64,000 bases of DNA, from NCBI RefSeq assembly GCF_034190915.1, contig NW_026947543.1, positions 1,426,001 through 1,490,000 on the forward strand, in the 5' to 3' direction. The stretch's first letter is position 1. Each line of letters opens with the position of its first letter. Of the stretch, positions 24,698-37,059 are shown piece by piece. Under the pieces are notes generated by a model, which was not told where the DNA came from, did no database searches, and saw nothing but the letters and a program-made list of their open reading frames with translations. Made by a program: the position numbers and the translations under genes. This stretch comes from Cavia porcellus (Eukaryota > Chordata > Mammalia > Rodentia > Caviidae).

Positions 24698-25438
24698 AAG
24701 TTTGAAAATTGAATAGACTGGGCTAGTCAGGTTTGGAACCCATGTACCACCAACAGAGCTAAAGACAGAGCCAATTACTTCCCTCCACTTGTCAAAATAT
24801 GTCAAATTTGCTTGGTCACCACAACTTCAAAGAAAATTCTGAGGCAACTTAGAGAGGTGAATCAAATACTGCCTGATTGGAATGGCTGTGGTTGTATGAG
24901 GTGGAAAGCTGCAGAGTTGGGCTGCAACTGTTCACAGAAATCCACAGGCTTGTGGTTGCCAGGCAACCACACTGGGCTGAGATTGGCTGAACATCACTGT
25001 GAGGTGGATTTTAGGCTCTAAGTTTGAAAATTTAAAAGACTGGGTTAGTCAAGTTTGGAACACATCGACCACAGACAGACCAAAAGGTCTTTCATTTACT
25101 TACCTCCACTTCTCAAAATATGTCAAATTTTCTTGATCACTACAACTGTAAAAAAAATTCTGAGGCAACATAGAGACGCTAATCAAATACTGCATGATTG
25201 GAATGGCTGTGGTTGTATGAGGTGGAAAGCTGCAGAGTTGGGCTGAAACAGTTCACAGAAAGCCACAAGCTTGTGGTTGCCAGGCAACCACACTGGGCTG
25301 TGATTGGCTGAGCACCATTGTGAGCTGGACTTTAGGCTCTAGGATACAAGTGTGCAGTAGGAGACCTGAGTCACAATGCTGGGCGTTGCCATGGAGACCT
25401 CAGTGTCACAGAGGACCTTGTAGGGCAAGATTTAAATA
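24698..25438 (+). promoter_or_regulatory. Twin promoter-like region, copy 7
   Basis: MYB a 24926-24932, X-box a 24955-24967, MYB b 25247-25253, X-box b 25276-25288; class B form, intact. Confidence 0.58.
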
Positions 25439-27882
25439 GGATGAATATTCTTGGCCTGGTATGCCACAGGATTCTCACTGAACGTTTCACTGCTCAGAAT
25501 TTGGGGATGGAAGTGCTTGCCAATCTACACATGGATGTACTTTCAATGGGATATGAAATATGCCAGGTCCTGGCAGATGTTCTCTGACATGTCCTATCCT
25601 TGAGCATATGCTTTTCCCTTGTCATGTCTGTCATTTGGCTGAGTCCTGTTCCCTAAGCTATTCAGTCAAGACTTGCTGGAATCATTCACCTGCAGTATAA
25701 GAGCTTTCTGTGAGATTTCTCAGCAGAAATCCTCTGCAAGCACATAGCTTTGGATATGAGAGACAGTGGTGGAAGTTGAATTTCAAGGGCAGATATTTGA
25801 AAACAATGAAACAAGCCCCGAATAAGATCTTTACATGTTTCCCAGATGAATATGTTTGGAAATACGGGGGAAGATGGAGATCAAGACTGAGAAGAGTGCA
25901 CACCCTTTTCAAGGTACAAAAACCAGGGAAAAACATGGGAAAGCAAGAGACCTGGTTAATTTGAAGTAAAAATCTTTGATGATGGAAGGAAAATTATATT
26001 CTCATGGTGATTTAATCAGGCTGTAGCAGTGAAGTTCTCATGTTGGTTGTCCTATGTGTGGCCTTCTGCATTGGGCAGTGGATGCAGGACAGGAGATCTT
26101 CTAATAAATCTGGTGGAACACAAAATAGTGAAAAAAATATCAAGCTAAATCCTGTGTATTCCTTCCCTTTGAGAACATATATGGATAATGTCTGGAGTTT
26201 CAAAAGAGAAAATGTCTATTGGGTCATGGTTTCACTAATGAAATGGTCACTTCACATAACATTTTGAATTTTGCTTTCACAGTTGCTCATGTACCGGGCC
26301 TGAGTAAAGCAGAATGCAGAGTAAGCCTCATCAATAGTTGTGCATTCCATCAGTGGTTTTAAAACCAGTGAAACCCTTTGGACCTAGTGTTTGTATTTAA
26401 TTGGTTGATTGGTTTTTCAAATTGTTTGTTTTACTATTTTTAACTTTGGGAGTCAGCGAAGCCCTCACTCATAGTGATTTAGACCTCTCCAAAAGCTCTG
26501 AAGTTATTCATGTAACAGCTATTACATGTTATAAGTTTCTCCTATTAAAACTTGAAAGACTAACAGACTCTGCTACTTGTCATCTAAATTCAGTGTTGCG
26601 CTAAATTCAGTGTTGGACTTTTTTTTACAAGTCCTTTGAAATGTGTCCTCCTCTAGTCACTGGTCGTGCTGGAATGTACTTTCTTGTGAAGACAGGATTT
26701 GCGCAAATTGACACAAGTACAGTTTGCCACTACTCTGGACACCTGGTTAAATATCGAGTTGCCTAAATGGTGTGTGTTTTACTTTGATCTCTGCTCACAC
26801 TTTGCTCATCCAGTTAGAACCACAGGGCTCCAGGCCATAGCGTTCTAGGCCTAAACAAGAAAATTTCCATTCCGTTTTGGGAGTTCATTCGTCTCTCATA
26901 ATTACTTTTTCCACAAATGTGTGCTTCAGGAGAGGCCCGGTCTAAATGGGGAGAGGCCCATTTTCCTTCTCTCACTTTCAGACTTTCTAAGATTTTCAGT
27001 TACTATAGATTTGCCCAGACTTGCCATTGTCAAGGGACAGTGCACGTCACTTGAAGTTGTGCAGTATTACTTCATGTGTGTCCGTGGAAATTCCACCAAT
27101 GGGAAACTCTTGCTGTAGTCATCTCCAAGTGTTTCTGCATAAGAAAATATAACTAACAAAGGATGTGGTTTCAAGCAGAATCAGCAATGGAGGGATAATC
27201 TTTATTTCAGTGCAGGTTGAACTTTCAAGGAAACAGTAATTCCTATGAAATAGGAGGTAAAATCTTTTGTAAAGAGACATGGATATGACATGCTCAACTT
27301 TATGTCACATTTTTTAAAAAGCCAAGGGCATTTGAGAAATTCTTGGCTGCTGAATTGTCCCTTTGTTCAAATTTCTCTTAGGTAAGACACTCCAGTTTCT
27401 TCAAACCATGGTACTGTTCCTTCCATGTAAAAAACCAAAGCAAAAAACAAAATAAATTAAAACAAAACCCATCAAATTACATTTGAGAGCACACAATTGC
27501 TCAGCAGGCCCACTATTCAAGAAGCTAGAGGTACAGAAGCCTCAGCCTTCAGCCCATGGCCTGAAGTTTTGTCTCTATCATGGCCCCTCAATTCCCTGGC
27601 ATGTCCACATTAACTCATGAATCTTTACTCATTTCCTCTTCAAATGCACAGGATCCAATATATTTGAACCCTGTTCACCTGGGCTGTAATCATCCAAGAA
27701 CACACCAGAAGAAGGGCAGCCACCCCCTTGCCTGGGGCCTTGGACCTTAGAACAATATTAATGGAAACCTGAAAAAGGGGAGCCAAAACAAAGAGAGGAA
27801 TATTCCTAAAGCCTGAAACACAGAAGCTACCTATAGAGCAGTAGTGGGATTTCACAAATTATGTAAGAATCTCTGTGCACAT

Positions 27883-28025
27883 GCTTGGCATGGTCGCTCA
27901 TGCCTATAATCCCAGCAATCTGGGGGCTGAGGTGGATGGATCCTTGGGAGTTCCAGTCCATCGTGGGCTACTTATTTATCTCAATGCCTCTTTCAACAAC
28001 TACATAAGATGCTGTTTCCAAAAAG
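27883..28025 (+). mobile_element. B1-like SINE, copy 8
   Basis: Same insertion, as copy 6 but with the usual 'aaaaagagg' end. Confidence 0.74.
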
Positions 28026-28572
28026 AGGACAACAGAAAACTAGACACACTTGGTCTAGGTCCCGGGGTTCACTACATGAGTTGTGGAGTCTAAATATTCC
28101 ATGCCATGAGAAAATACCTGGGATTTTTAGTGAAAGGGGCATTTGCATCCCTTTTCTAAGGGTTTCCCTTTCACCATGTTACATTTGAATTCTGGGAAAA
28201 CCTGCTGGTGACAAGCTATCTAGCATTATGTTGGTTTAGGTATTGAGCTAGTACCGCATGTTTAGTGTTCAGGGTTATGCTGGAATGGCTGCAGACCTCC
28301 TTGAAATAGCTATTGCAGACAAGTGAACCCCGAGGAAGCTGGATAGTTGAAGCAGGCACTCCAAATATTCATGCACTGCAAGGATTCACTTTCATTTTGG
28401 GACTCATCTTCTGGTTGCTGGCTTTTAGTGCTAACTGATACTACCATGGTGGCAGTAATCCACAAGAGACTGCATGTATGGTTTGCAAGTTTCCCTCCCA
28501 AGCCACCAGAAACTTGGCAGAACACAAATCATTGTGGCATTTTCTTTCCTCCCCTGAAACATTTGGCTTTCT

Positions 28573-29312
28573 AAGTTTGAAAATTGAATAGACTGGGCTA
28601 GTCAGGTTTGGACCCCATGTACCACCAACAGAGCTAAAGACAGAGCCAATTACTTCCCTCCACTTGTCAAAATATGTCAAATTTGCTTGGTCACCACAAC
28701 TTCAAAGAAAATTCTCAGGCAACTTAGAGAGGTGAATCAAATACTGCCTGATTGGAATGGCTGCGGTTGTATGAGGTGGAAAGCTGCAGAGTTGGGCTGA
28801 AACTGTTCACAGAAATCCACAGGCTTGTGGTTGCCAGGCAACCACACTGGGCTGAGATTGGCTGAACATCACTGTGAGGTGGATTTTAGGCTCTAGGTTT
28901 GTAAATTTAAAAGACTGGTGTAGTCAAGTTTGGAACACATCGAACACAGACAGACCATAAGGTCTTTCAATTACTTCCCTGCACTTCTCAAAATACAACA
29001 AATTTTCTTGATCACTACAACTGTAAAAAAAATTCTGAGGCAACATAGAGAGGCTAATCAAATACTGCATGATTGGAATGGCTGTGGTTGTATGAGGTGG
29101 AAAGCTGCAGAGTTGGGCTGAAACAGTTCACAGAAAGCCACAAGCTTGTGGTTGCCAGGCAACGACAATGGGCTGTGATTGGCTGAGCACCATTGTGAGC
29201 TGGACTTTAGGCTCTAGGATACAAGTGTGCAGTAGGAGATCTGAGTCACAATGCTGGGCGTTGCCATGGAGACCTCAGTGTCACAGAGGTCCTGTTGGGC
29301 AAGATTTAAATA
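28573..29312 (+). promoter_or_regulatory. Twin promoter-like region, copy 8
   Basis: MYB a 28801-28807, X-box a 28830-28842, MYB b 29122-29128, X-box b 29151-29163; intact, with the ordinary module a spacer. Confidence 0.58.
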
Positions 29313-31755
29313 GGATGAATATTCTTGGCCTGGTATGCCACAGGATTCTCACTGAAGGCTTCACTGCTCAGAATTTGGGGATGGAAATGCTTGCCAATCT
29401 ACACATGGATGTACTTTCAATGGGATATGAAATATGCCGGGGCCTGGCAGATGTTCTCTGACATGTCCTATCCTTGAGCATATGCTTTTCCCTTGTCATG
29501 TCTGTCATTTGGCTGAGTCCTGTTCCCTAAGCTATTCAGTCAAGACTTGCTGGAATCATTCACCTGCAGTATAAGAGCTTTCTGTGAAATTTCTCAGCAG
29601 AAATCCTCTGCAAGCACATAGCTTTGGATATGAGAGACAGTGGTGGAAATTGAATTTCAAGGACAGATATTTGAAAACAATGAAACGAGCCCCGAATAAG
29701 ATCTTTACATGTTTCCCAGATGAATATGTTTGGAAATACGGGGGAAGATGGAGATCAAGACTGAGAAGAGTGCACACCCATTTCAAGGTACAAAAACCAG
29801 GGAAAAACATGGGAAAGCAAGAGAGCTGGTTAATTTGATGTAAAAATCTTTGATGATGAAAGGAAAATTATATTCTCATGGTGATTTAATCAGGCTGTAG
29901 CAGTGAAGTTCTCATGTTGGTTGTCCTATGTGTGGCCTTCTGCATTGGGCAGTGGATGCAGGACAGGAGATCTTCAAATAAATCTGGTGGAACACAAAAT
30001 AGTGAAAAAAATATCAAGCTAAATCCTGTGTATTCCTTCCCTTTGAGAACATATATGGATAATGTCCGGAGTTTCAAAAGAGAAAATGTCTATTGGGTCA
30101 TGGTTTCACCAATGAAATGGTCACTTCACATAACATTTTGAATTTTGCTTTCACAGTTTCTCATGTACCGGGCCTGAGTAAAGCAGAATGCAGAGTAAGC
30201 CTCATCAATAGTTGTGCATTCCATAAGTGGTTTTAAAACCAGTGAAACCCTTTGGACCTAGTGTTTGTATTTAATTGGTTGATTGGTTTTTCAAATTGTT
30301 TGTTTTACTATTTTTAACTTTGGGAATCAGGGAAGCCCTCACTCATAGTGATTTAGACCTCTCCAAAAGCTCTGAAGTTATTCATGTAACAGCTATTACA
30401 TGTTATTAGTTTCTCCTATTAAAACTTGAAAGACTAACAGACTCTGCTACTTTTCATCGAAATTCAGTGTTGCGCTAAATTCAGTGTTGGACTTTTTTTA
30501 CAAGTCCTTTGAAATGTGTCCTCCTCTAGTCACTGGTCGTGCTTGAATGTACTTTCTTGTGAAGACAGGATTTGAGCAAATTGACACAAGTACAGTTTGC
30601 CACTACTCTGGACACCTGGTTAAATATCGAGTTGCCTAAATGGTGTGTGTTTTACTTTGATCTCTGCTCACACTTTGCTCATCCAGTTAGAACCACAGGG
30701 CTCCAGGCCATAGCGTTCTAGGCCTAAACAAGAAAATTTCCATTCCGTTTTGGGAGTTCATTCGTCTCTCATAATTACTTTTTCCACAAATGTGTGCTTC
30801 AGGAGAGGCCCGGTCTAAATGTGGAGAGGCCCATTTTCCTTCTCTCACTTTCAGACTTTCTAAGATTTTCAGTTACTATAGATTTGCCCAGACTTGCCAT
30901 TGTCAAGGGACAGTGCACGTCACTTGAAGTTGTGCAGTATTACTTCATGTGTGTCCGTGGAAATTCCACCAATGGGAAACTCTTGCTGTAGTCATCTCCA
31001 AGTGTTTCTGCGTAAGAAAATATAACTAACAAAGAATGTGGTTTCAAGCAGAATGAGCAATGGAGGGATAATCTTTATTTCAGTGCAGGTTGACCTTTCA
31101 AAGAATCAGTAATTCCTATGAAATAGGAGGTAAAATCTTTTGTAAAGAGACATGGATATGACATGCTCAACTTTATGTCACATTTTTTAAAAAGCCAAGG
31201 GCATTTGAGAAATTTTTGGCTGCAGAATTGTTCCTTTTTTCAAATTTCTCTTGGGTAAGACACTCCAGTTTCTTCAAACCATGGTACTGTTCCTTCCATG
31301 TAAAAAACCAAAGCAAAAAACAAAATAAATTAAAACAAAACCCATCAAATTACATTTGAGAGCACACAATTGCTCAGCAGGCCCACTATTCAAGAAGCTA
31401 GAGGTACAGAAGCCTCAGCCTTCAGCCCATGGCCTGAAGTTTTGTCTCTCTCATGGCCCCTCAATTCCCTGGCATGTCCACATTAACTCATGAATCTTTA
31501 CTCATTTCCTCTTCAAATGCACAGGATCCAATATATTTGAACCCTGTTCACCTGGGCTGTAATCATCCAAGGACACAACAGAGGAAAGGCAGCCATCCCC
31601 TTGCCTGGGGCCTTGGAGCTTATCACAATAGAAATGGAAACCTGAACAAGGGGAGCCAAAACAAAGAGAGGAATATTGCTAAAGTCTGAAACACAGAAGC
31701 TATCTATAGACCAGTAGTGGGATTTCACAAATTATGTAAGAATCTCTGTGCACAT

Positions 31756-31898
31756 GCTTGGCATGGTCGCTCATGCCTATAATCCCAGCAATCTGGGGGC
31801 TGAGGTGGATGGATCCTTGGGAGTTCCAGTCCATCGTGGGCTACGAATTTATCTCAAGGCCTCTTTCAACAACTACATAAGATGCTGTTTCCAAAAAG
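31756..31898 (+). mobile_element. B1-like SINE, copy 9
   Basis: Same insertion, class B form. Confidence 0.74.
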
Positions 31899-32445
31899 AG
31901 GACAACAGAAAACTAGACACACTTGGTCTAGGTCCCGGGGTTCACTACATGAGTTGTGGAGTCTAAATATTCCATGCCATGAGAAAATACCTGGGATTTT
32001 TAGTGAAAGGGGCATTTGCATCCCTTTTCTAAGGGTTTCCCTTTCACCATGTTACATTTGAATTCTGGGAAAACCTGCTGGTGACAAGCTATCTAGCATT
32101 ATGTTGGTTTAGGTATTGAGCTAGTACCGCATGTTTAGTGTTCAGGGTTATGCTGGAATGGCTGCAGAACTCCTTGAAATAGCTATTGCAGACAAGTGAA
32201 CCCCGAGGAAGCTGGATAGTTGAAGCAGGCACTCCAAATATTCATGCACTGCAAGGATTCACTTTCATTTTGGGACTCATCTTCTGGTTGCTGGCTTTTA
32301 GTGCTAACTGATACTACCATGGTGGCAGTAATCCAGCAGAGACTGCATGTATGGTTTGCAAGTTTGCTTCCCAAGCCACCAGAAACTTGGCAGAACACAA
32401 ATCATTGTGGCATTTTCTTTCCTCCCCTGAAACATTTGGCTTTCT

Positions 32446-33186
32446 AAGTTTGAAAATTGAATAGACTGGGCTAGTCAGGTTTGGAACCCATGTACCACCA
32501 ACAGAGCTAAAGACAGAGCCAATTACTTCCCTCCACTTGTCAAAATATGTCAAATTTGCTTGGTCACCACAACTTCAAAGAAAATTCTGAGGCAACATAG
32601 AGAGGTGAATCAAATACTGCCTGATTGGAATGGCTGTGGTTGTATGAGGTGGAAAGCTGCAGAGTTGGGCTGCAACTGTTCACAGAAATCCACAGGCTTG
32701 TGGTTGCCAGGCAACCACACTGGGCTGAGATTGGCTGAACATCACTGTGAGGTGGATTTTAGGCTCTAGGTTTGAAAATTTAAAAGACTGGGTTAGTCAA
32801 GTTTGTAACACATCGACCACAGACAGACCAAAAGGTCTTTCAATTACTTACCTCCACTTCTCAAAATATGTCAAATTTTCTTGATCACTACAACTGTAAA
32901 AAAAATTCTGAGGCAACATAGAGATGCTAATCAAATACTGCATGATTGGAATGGCTGTGGTTGTATGAGGTGGAAAGCTGCAGAGTTGGGCTGAAACAGT
33001 TCACAGAAAGCCACAAGCTTGTGGTTGCCAGGCAACCACACTGGGCTGTGATTGGCTGAGCACCATTGTGAGCTGGACTTTAGGCTCTAGGATACAAGTG
33101 TGCAGTAGGAGACCTGAGTCACAATGCTGGGCGTTGCCATGGAGACCTCAGTGTCACAGAGGACCTTGTAGGGCAAGATTTAAATA
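32446..33186 (+). promoter_or_regulatory. Twin promoter-like region, copy 9
   Basis: MYB a 32674-32680, X-box a 32703-32715, MYB b 32995-33001, X-box b 33024-33036, TTTAAATA 33179-33186. Just upstream, module a reads 'caacatag' near 32594, as module b does, where other copies have 'caacttag'. Confidence 0.58.
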
Positions 33187-35630
33187 GGATGAATATTCTT
33201 GGCCTGGTATGCCACAGGATTCTCACTGAACGTTTCACTGCTCAGAATTTGGGGATGGAAGTGCTTGCCAATCTACACATGGATGTACTTTCAATGGGAT
33301 ATGAAATATGCCAGGGCCTGGCAGATGTTCTCTGACATGTCCTATCCTTGAGCATATGCTTTTCCCTTGTCATGTCTGTCATTTGGCTGAGTCCTGTTCC
33401 CTAAGCTATTCAGTCAAGACTTGCTGGAATCATTCACCTGCAGTATAAGAGCTTTCTGTGAGATTTCTCAGCAGAAATCCTCTGCAAGCACATAGCTTTG
33501 GATATGAGAGACAGTGGTGGAAGTTGAATTTCAAGGGCAGATATTTGAAAACAATGAAACAAGCCCCGAATAAGATCTTTACATGTTTCCCAGATGAATA
33601 TGTTTGGAAATACGGGGGAAGATGGAGATCAAGACTGAGAAGAGTGCACACCCATTTCAAGGTAGAAAAACCAGGGAAAAACATGGGAAAGCAAGAGAGC
33701 TGGTTAATTTGATGTAAAAATCTTTGATGATGAAAGGAAAATTATATTCTCATGGTGATTTAATCAGGCTGTAGCAGTGAAGTTCTCATGTTGGTTGTCC
33801 TATGTGTGGCCTTCTGCATTGGGCAGTGGATGCAGGACAGGAGATCTTCTAATAAATCTGGTGGAACACAAAATAGTGAAAAAAATATCAAGCTAAATCC
33901 TGTGTATTCCTTCCCTTTGAGAACATATATGGATAATGTCTGGAGTTTCAAAAGAGAAAATGTCTATTGGGTCATGGTTTCACTAATGAAATGGTCACTT
34001 CACATAACATTTTGAATTTTGCTTTCACAGTTGCTCATGTACCGGGCCTGAGTAAAGCAGAATGCAGAGTAAGCCTCATCAATAGTTGTGCATTCCATCA
34101 GTGGTTTTAAAACCAGTGAAACCCTTTGGACCTAGTGTTTGTATTTAATTGGTTGATTGGTTTTTCAAATTGTTTGTTTTACTATTTTTAACTTTGGGAG
34201 TCAGCGAAGCCCTCACTCATAGTGATTTAGACCTCTCCAAAAGCTCTGAAGTTATACATGTAACAGCTATTACATGTTATAAGTTTCTCCTATTAAAACT
34301 TGAAAGACTAACAGACTCTGCTACTTGTCATCTAAATTCAGTGTTGCGCTAAATTCAGTGTTGGACTTTTTTTTACAAGTCCTTTGAAATGTGTCCTCCT
34401 CTAGTCACTGGTCGTGCTGGAATGTACTTTCTTGTGAAGACAGGATTTGCGCAAATTGACACAAGTACAGTTTGCCACTACTCTGGACACCTGGTTAAAT
34501 ATCGAGTTGCCTAAATGGTGTGTGTTTTACTTTGATCTCTGCTCACACTTTGCTCATCCAGTTAGAACCACAGGGCTCCAGGCCATAGCGTTCTAGGCCT
34601 AAACAAGAAAATTTCCATTCCGTTTTGGGAGTTCATTCGTCTCTCATAATTACTTTTTCCACAAATGTGTGCTTCAGGAGAGGCCCGGTCTAAATGGGGA
34701 GAGGCCCATTTTCCTTCTCTCACTTTCAGACTTTCTAAGATTTTCAGTTACTATAGATTTGCCCAGACTTGCCATTGTCAAGGGACAGTGCACTTCACTT
34801 GAAGTTGTGCAGTATTACTTCATGTGTGTCCGTGGAAATTCCACCAATGGGAAACTCTTGCTGTAGTCATCTCCAAGTGTTTCTGCATAAGAAAATATAA
34901 CTAACAAAGGATGTGGTTTCAAGCAGAATCAGCAATGGAGGGATAATCTTTATTTCAGTGCAGGTTGAACTTTCAAGGAAACAGTAATTCCTATGAAATA
35001 GGAGGTAAAATCTTTTGTAAAGAGACATGGATATGACATGCTCAACTTTATGTCACATTTTTTAAAAAGCCAAGGGCATTTGAGAAATTCTTGGATGCTG
35101 AATTGTCCCTTTTTTCAAATTTCTCTTAGGTAAGACACTCCAGTTTCTTCAAACCATGGTACTGTTCGTTCCATGTAAAAAACCAAAGCAAAAAACAAAA
35201 TAAATTAAAACAAAACCCATCAAATTACATTTGAGAGCACACAATTGCTCAGCAGGCCCACTATTCAAGAAGCTAGAGGTACAGAAGCCTCAGCCTTCAG
35301 CCCATGGCCTGAAGTTTTGTCTCTATCATGGCCCCTCAATTCCCTGGCATGTCCACATTAACTCATGAATCTTTACTCATTTCCTCTTCAAATGCACAGG
35401 ATCCAATATATTTGAACCCTGTTCACCTGGGCTGTAATCATCCAAGAACACACCAGAGGAAGGGCAGCCACCCCCTTGCCTGGGGCCTTAGAGCTTATCA
35501 CAATAGAAATGGAAACCTGAACAAGGGGAGCCAAAACAAAGAGAGGAATATTCCTAAAGCCTGAAACACAGAAGCTACCTATAGACCAGTAGTGGGATTT
35601 CACAAATTATGTAAGAATCTCTGGGCACAT

Positions 35631-35773
35631 GCTTGGCATGGTCGCTCATGCCTATAATCCCAGCAATCTGGGGGCTGAGGTGGATGGATCCTTGGGAGGT
35701 CCACTCCATTGTGGGCTACGAATTTATCTCAAGGCCTCTTTCAAAAACTACATAAGATGCTGTTTCCATAAAG
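35631..35773 (+). mobile_element. B1-like SINE, copy 10
   Basis: Same insertion; the class C form is the most altered, with 'gaggtccactcc', 'tcaaaaac' and 'ccataaagagg', followed by a one-base loss. Confidence 0.74.
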
Positions 35774-36319
35774 AGGACAACAGAAAATAGACACACTTGG
35801 TCTAGGTCCCGGGGTTCACTACATGAGTTGTGGAGTCTAAATATTCCATGCCATGAGAAAATACCTGGGATTTTTAGTGAAAGGGGCATTTGCATCCCTT
35901 TTCTAAGGGTTTCCCTTGCACCATGTTACATTTGAATTCTGGGAAAACCTGCTGGTGACAAGCTATCTAGCATTATGTTGGTTTAGGTATTGAGCTAGTC
36001 CCTCATGTTTAGTGATCAGGGTTATGCTGGAATGGCTGCAGACCTCCTTGAAATAGCTATTGCAGACAAGTGAACCCCGAGGAAGCTGGATAGTTGAAGC
36101 AGGCACTCCAAATATTCATGCACTGTAAGGATTTACTTTCATTTTTGGACTCATCTTCTGGTTGCTGGCTTTTAGTGCTAACTGATACTATCATGGTGGC
36201 AGTAATCCAGCAGAGACTGCATGTATGGTTTGCAAGTTTGCTTCCCAAGCCACCAGAAACTTGGCAGAACACAAATCATTGTGGCATTTTCTTTCCTCCC
36301 CTGAAACATTTGGCTTTCT

Positions 36320-37059
36320 AAGTTTGAAAATTGAATAGACTGGGCTAGTCAGGTTTGTACCCCATGTACCACCAACAGAGCTAAAGACAGAGCCAATTAC
36401 TTCCCTCCGCTTGTCAAAATATGTCAAAATTGCTTGGTCACCACAACTTCAAAGAAAATTCTGAGGCAACTTAGAGAGGTGAATCAAATACTGCCTGATT
36501 GGAATGGCTGCGGTTGTATGAGGTGGAAAGCTGCAGAGTTGGGCTGAAACTGTTCACAGAAATCCACAGGCTTGTGGTTGCCAGGCAACCACACTGGGCT
36601 GAGATTGGCTGAACATCACTGTGAGGTGGATTTTAGGCTCTAGGTTTGAAAATTTAAAAGACTGGTGTAGTCAAGTTTGTAACACATCGACCACAGACAG
36701 ACCAAAAGGTCTTTCAATTACTTCCCTGCACTGCTCAAAATACGTCAAATTTTCTTGATCACTACAACTGTAAAAAAATTCTGAGGCAACATAGAGACGC
36801 TAATCAAATACTGCATGATTGGAATGGCTGTGGTTGTATGAGGTGGAAAGCTGCAGAGTTGGGCTGAAACAGTTCACAGAAAGCCACAAGCTTGTGGTTG
36901 CCAGGCAAACACACTGGGCTGTGATTGGCTGAGCACCATTGTGAGCTGGACTTTAGCCTCTAGGATACAAGTGTGCAGTAGGAGACCTGAATCACAATGC
37001 TGGGCGTTGCCATGGAGACCTCAGTGTCACAGAGGACCTTGTAGGGCAAGATTTAAATA
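36320..37059 (+). promoter_or_regulatory. Twin promoter-like region, copy 10 (X-box b degraded)
   Basis: MYB a 36548-36554 and X-box a 36577-36589 are intact. MYB b is at 36868-36874. X-box b (36897-36909) ends in A instead of C, so one half-site is weakened. The AP-1 heptamer reads TGAATCA. TTTAAATA 37052-37059. Confidence 0.55.

Larger units (their letters stand above)
23241..27115 (+). repeat. Macrosatellite unit copy 7 (class B)
   Basis: This class B unit (3,875 bp) sits 7,748 bp after copy 5. It shares 'tctctctcatgg' near 23698 and 'aggacacaacag' near 23821 with copy 9 but not with copy 5. Copies 7 and 9 are therefore the more recent pair over the left half of the unit. Confidence 0.97.
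27116..30988 (+). repeat. Macrosatellite unit copy 8 (class A)
   Basis: This unit repeats copy 6 at a 7,748-bp offset with the same length (3,873 bp). It keeps the normal module a sequence after the X-box at 28830-28842 and so serves as the unconverted reference for copy 6. Confidence 0.97.
30989..34863 (+). repeat. Macrosatellite unit copy 9 (class B, mosaic)
   Basis: The left part follows copy 7 base for base as far as I can see. From about 32598 onward it departs repeatedly: 'gtttgtaacac' near 32802 is shared with copies 10 and 12, and 'cacccatttc' and 'gagagctgg' are shared with other classes. Class B markers such as 'ttctaataaa' and 'gtcagcgaag' persist further right. The unit therefore looks like a patchwork. 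Confidence 0.96.
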
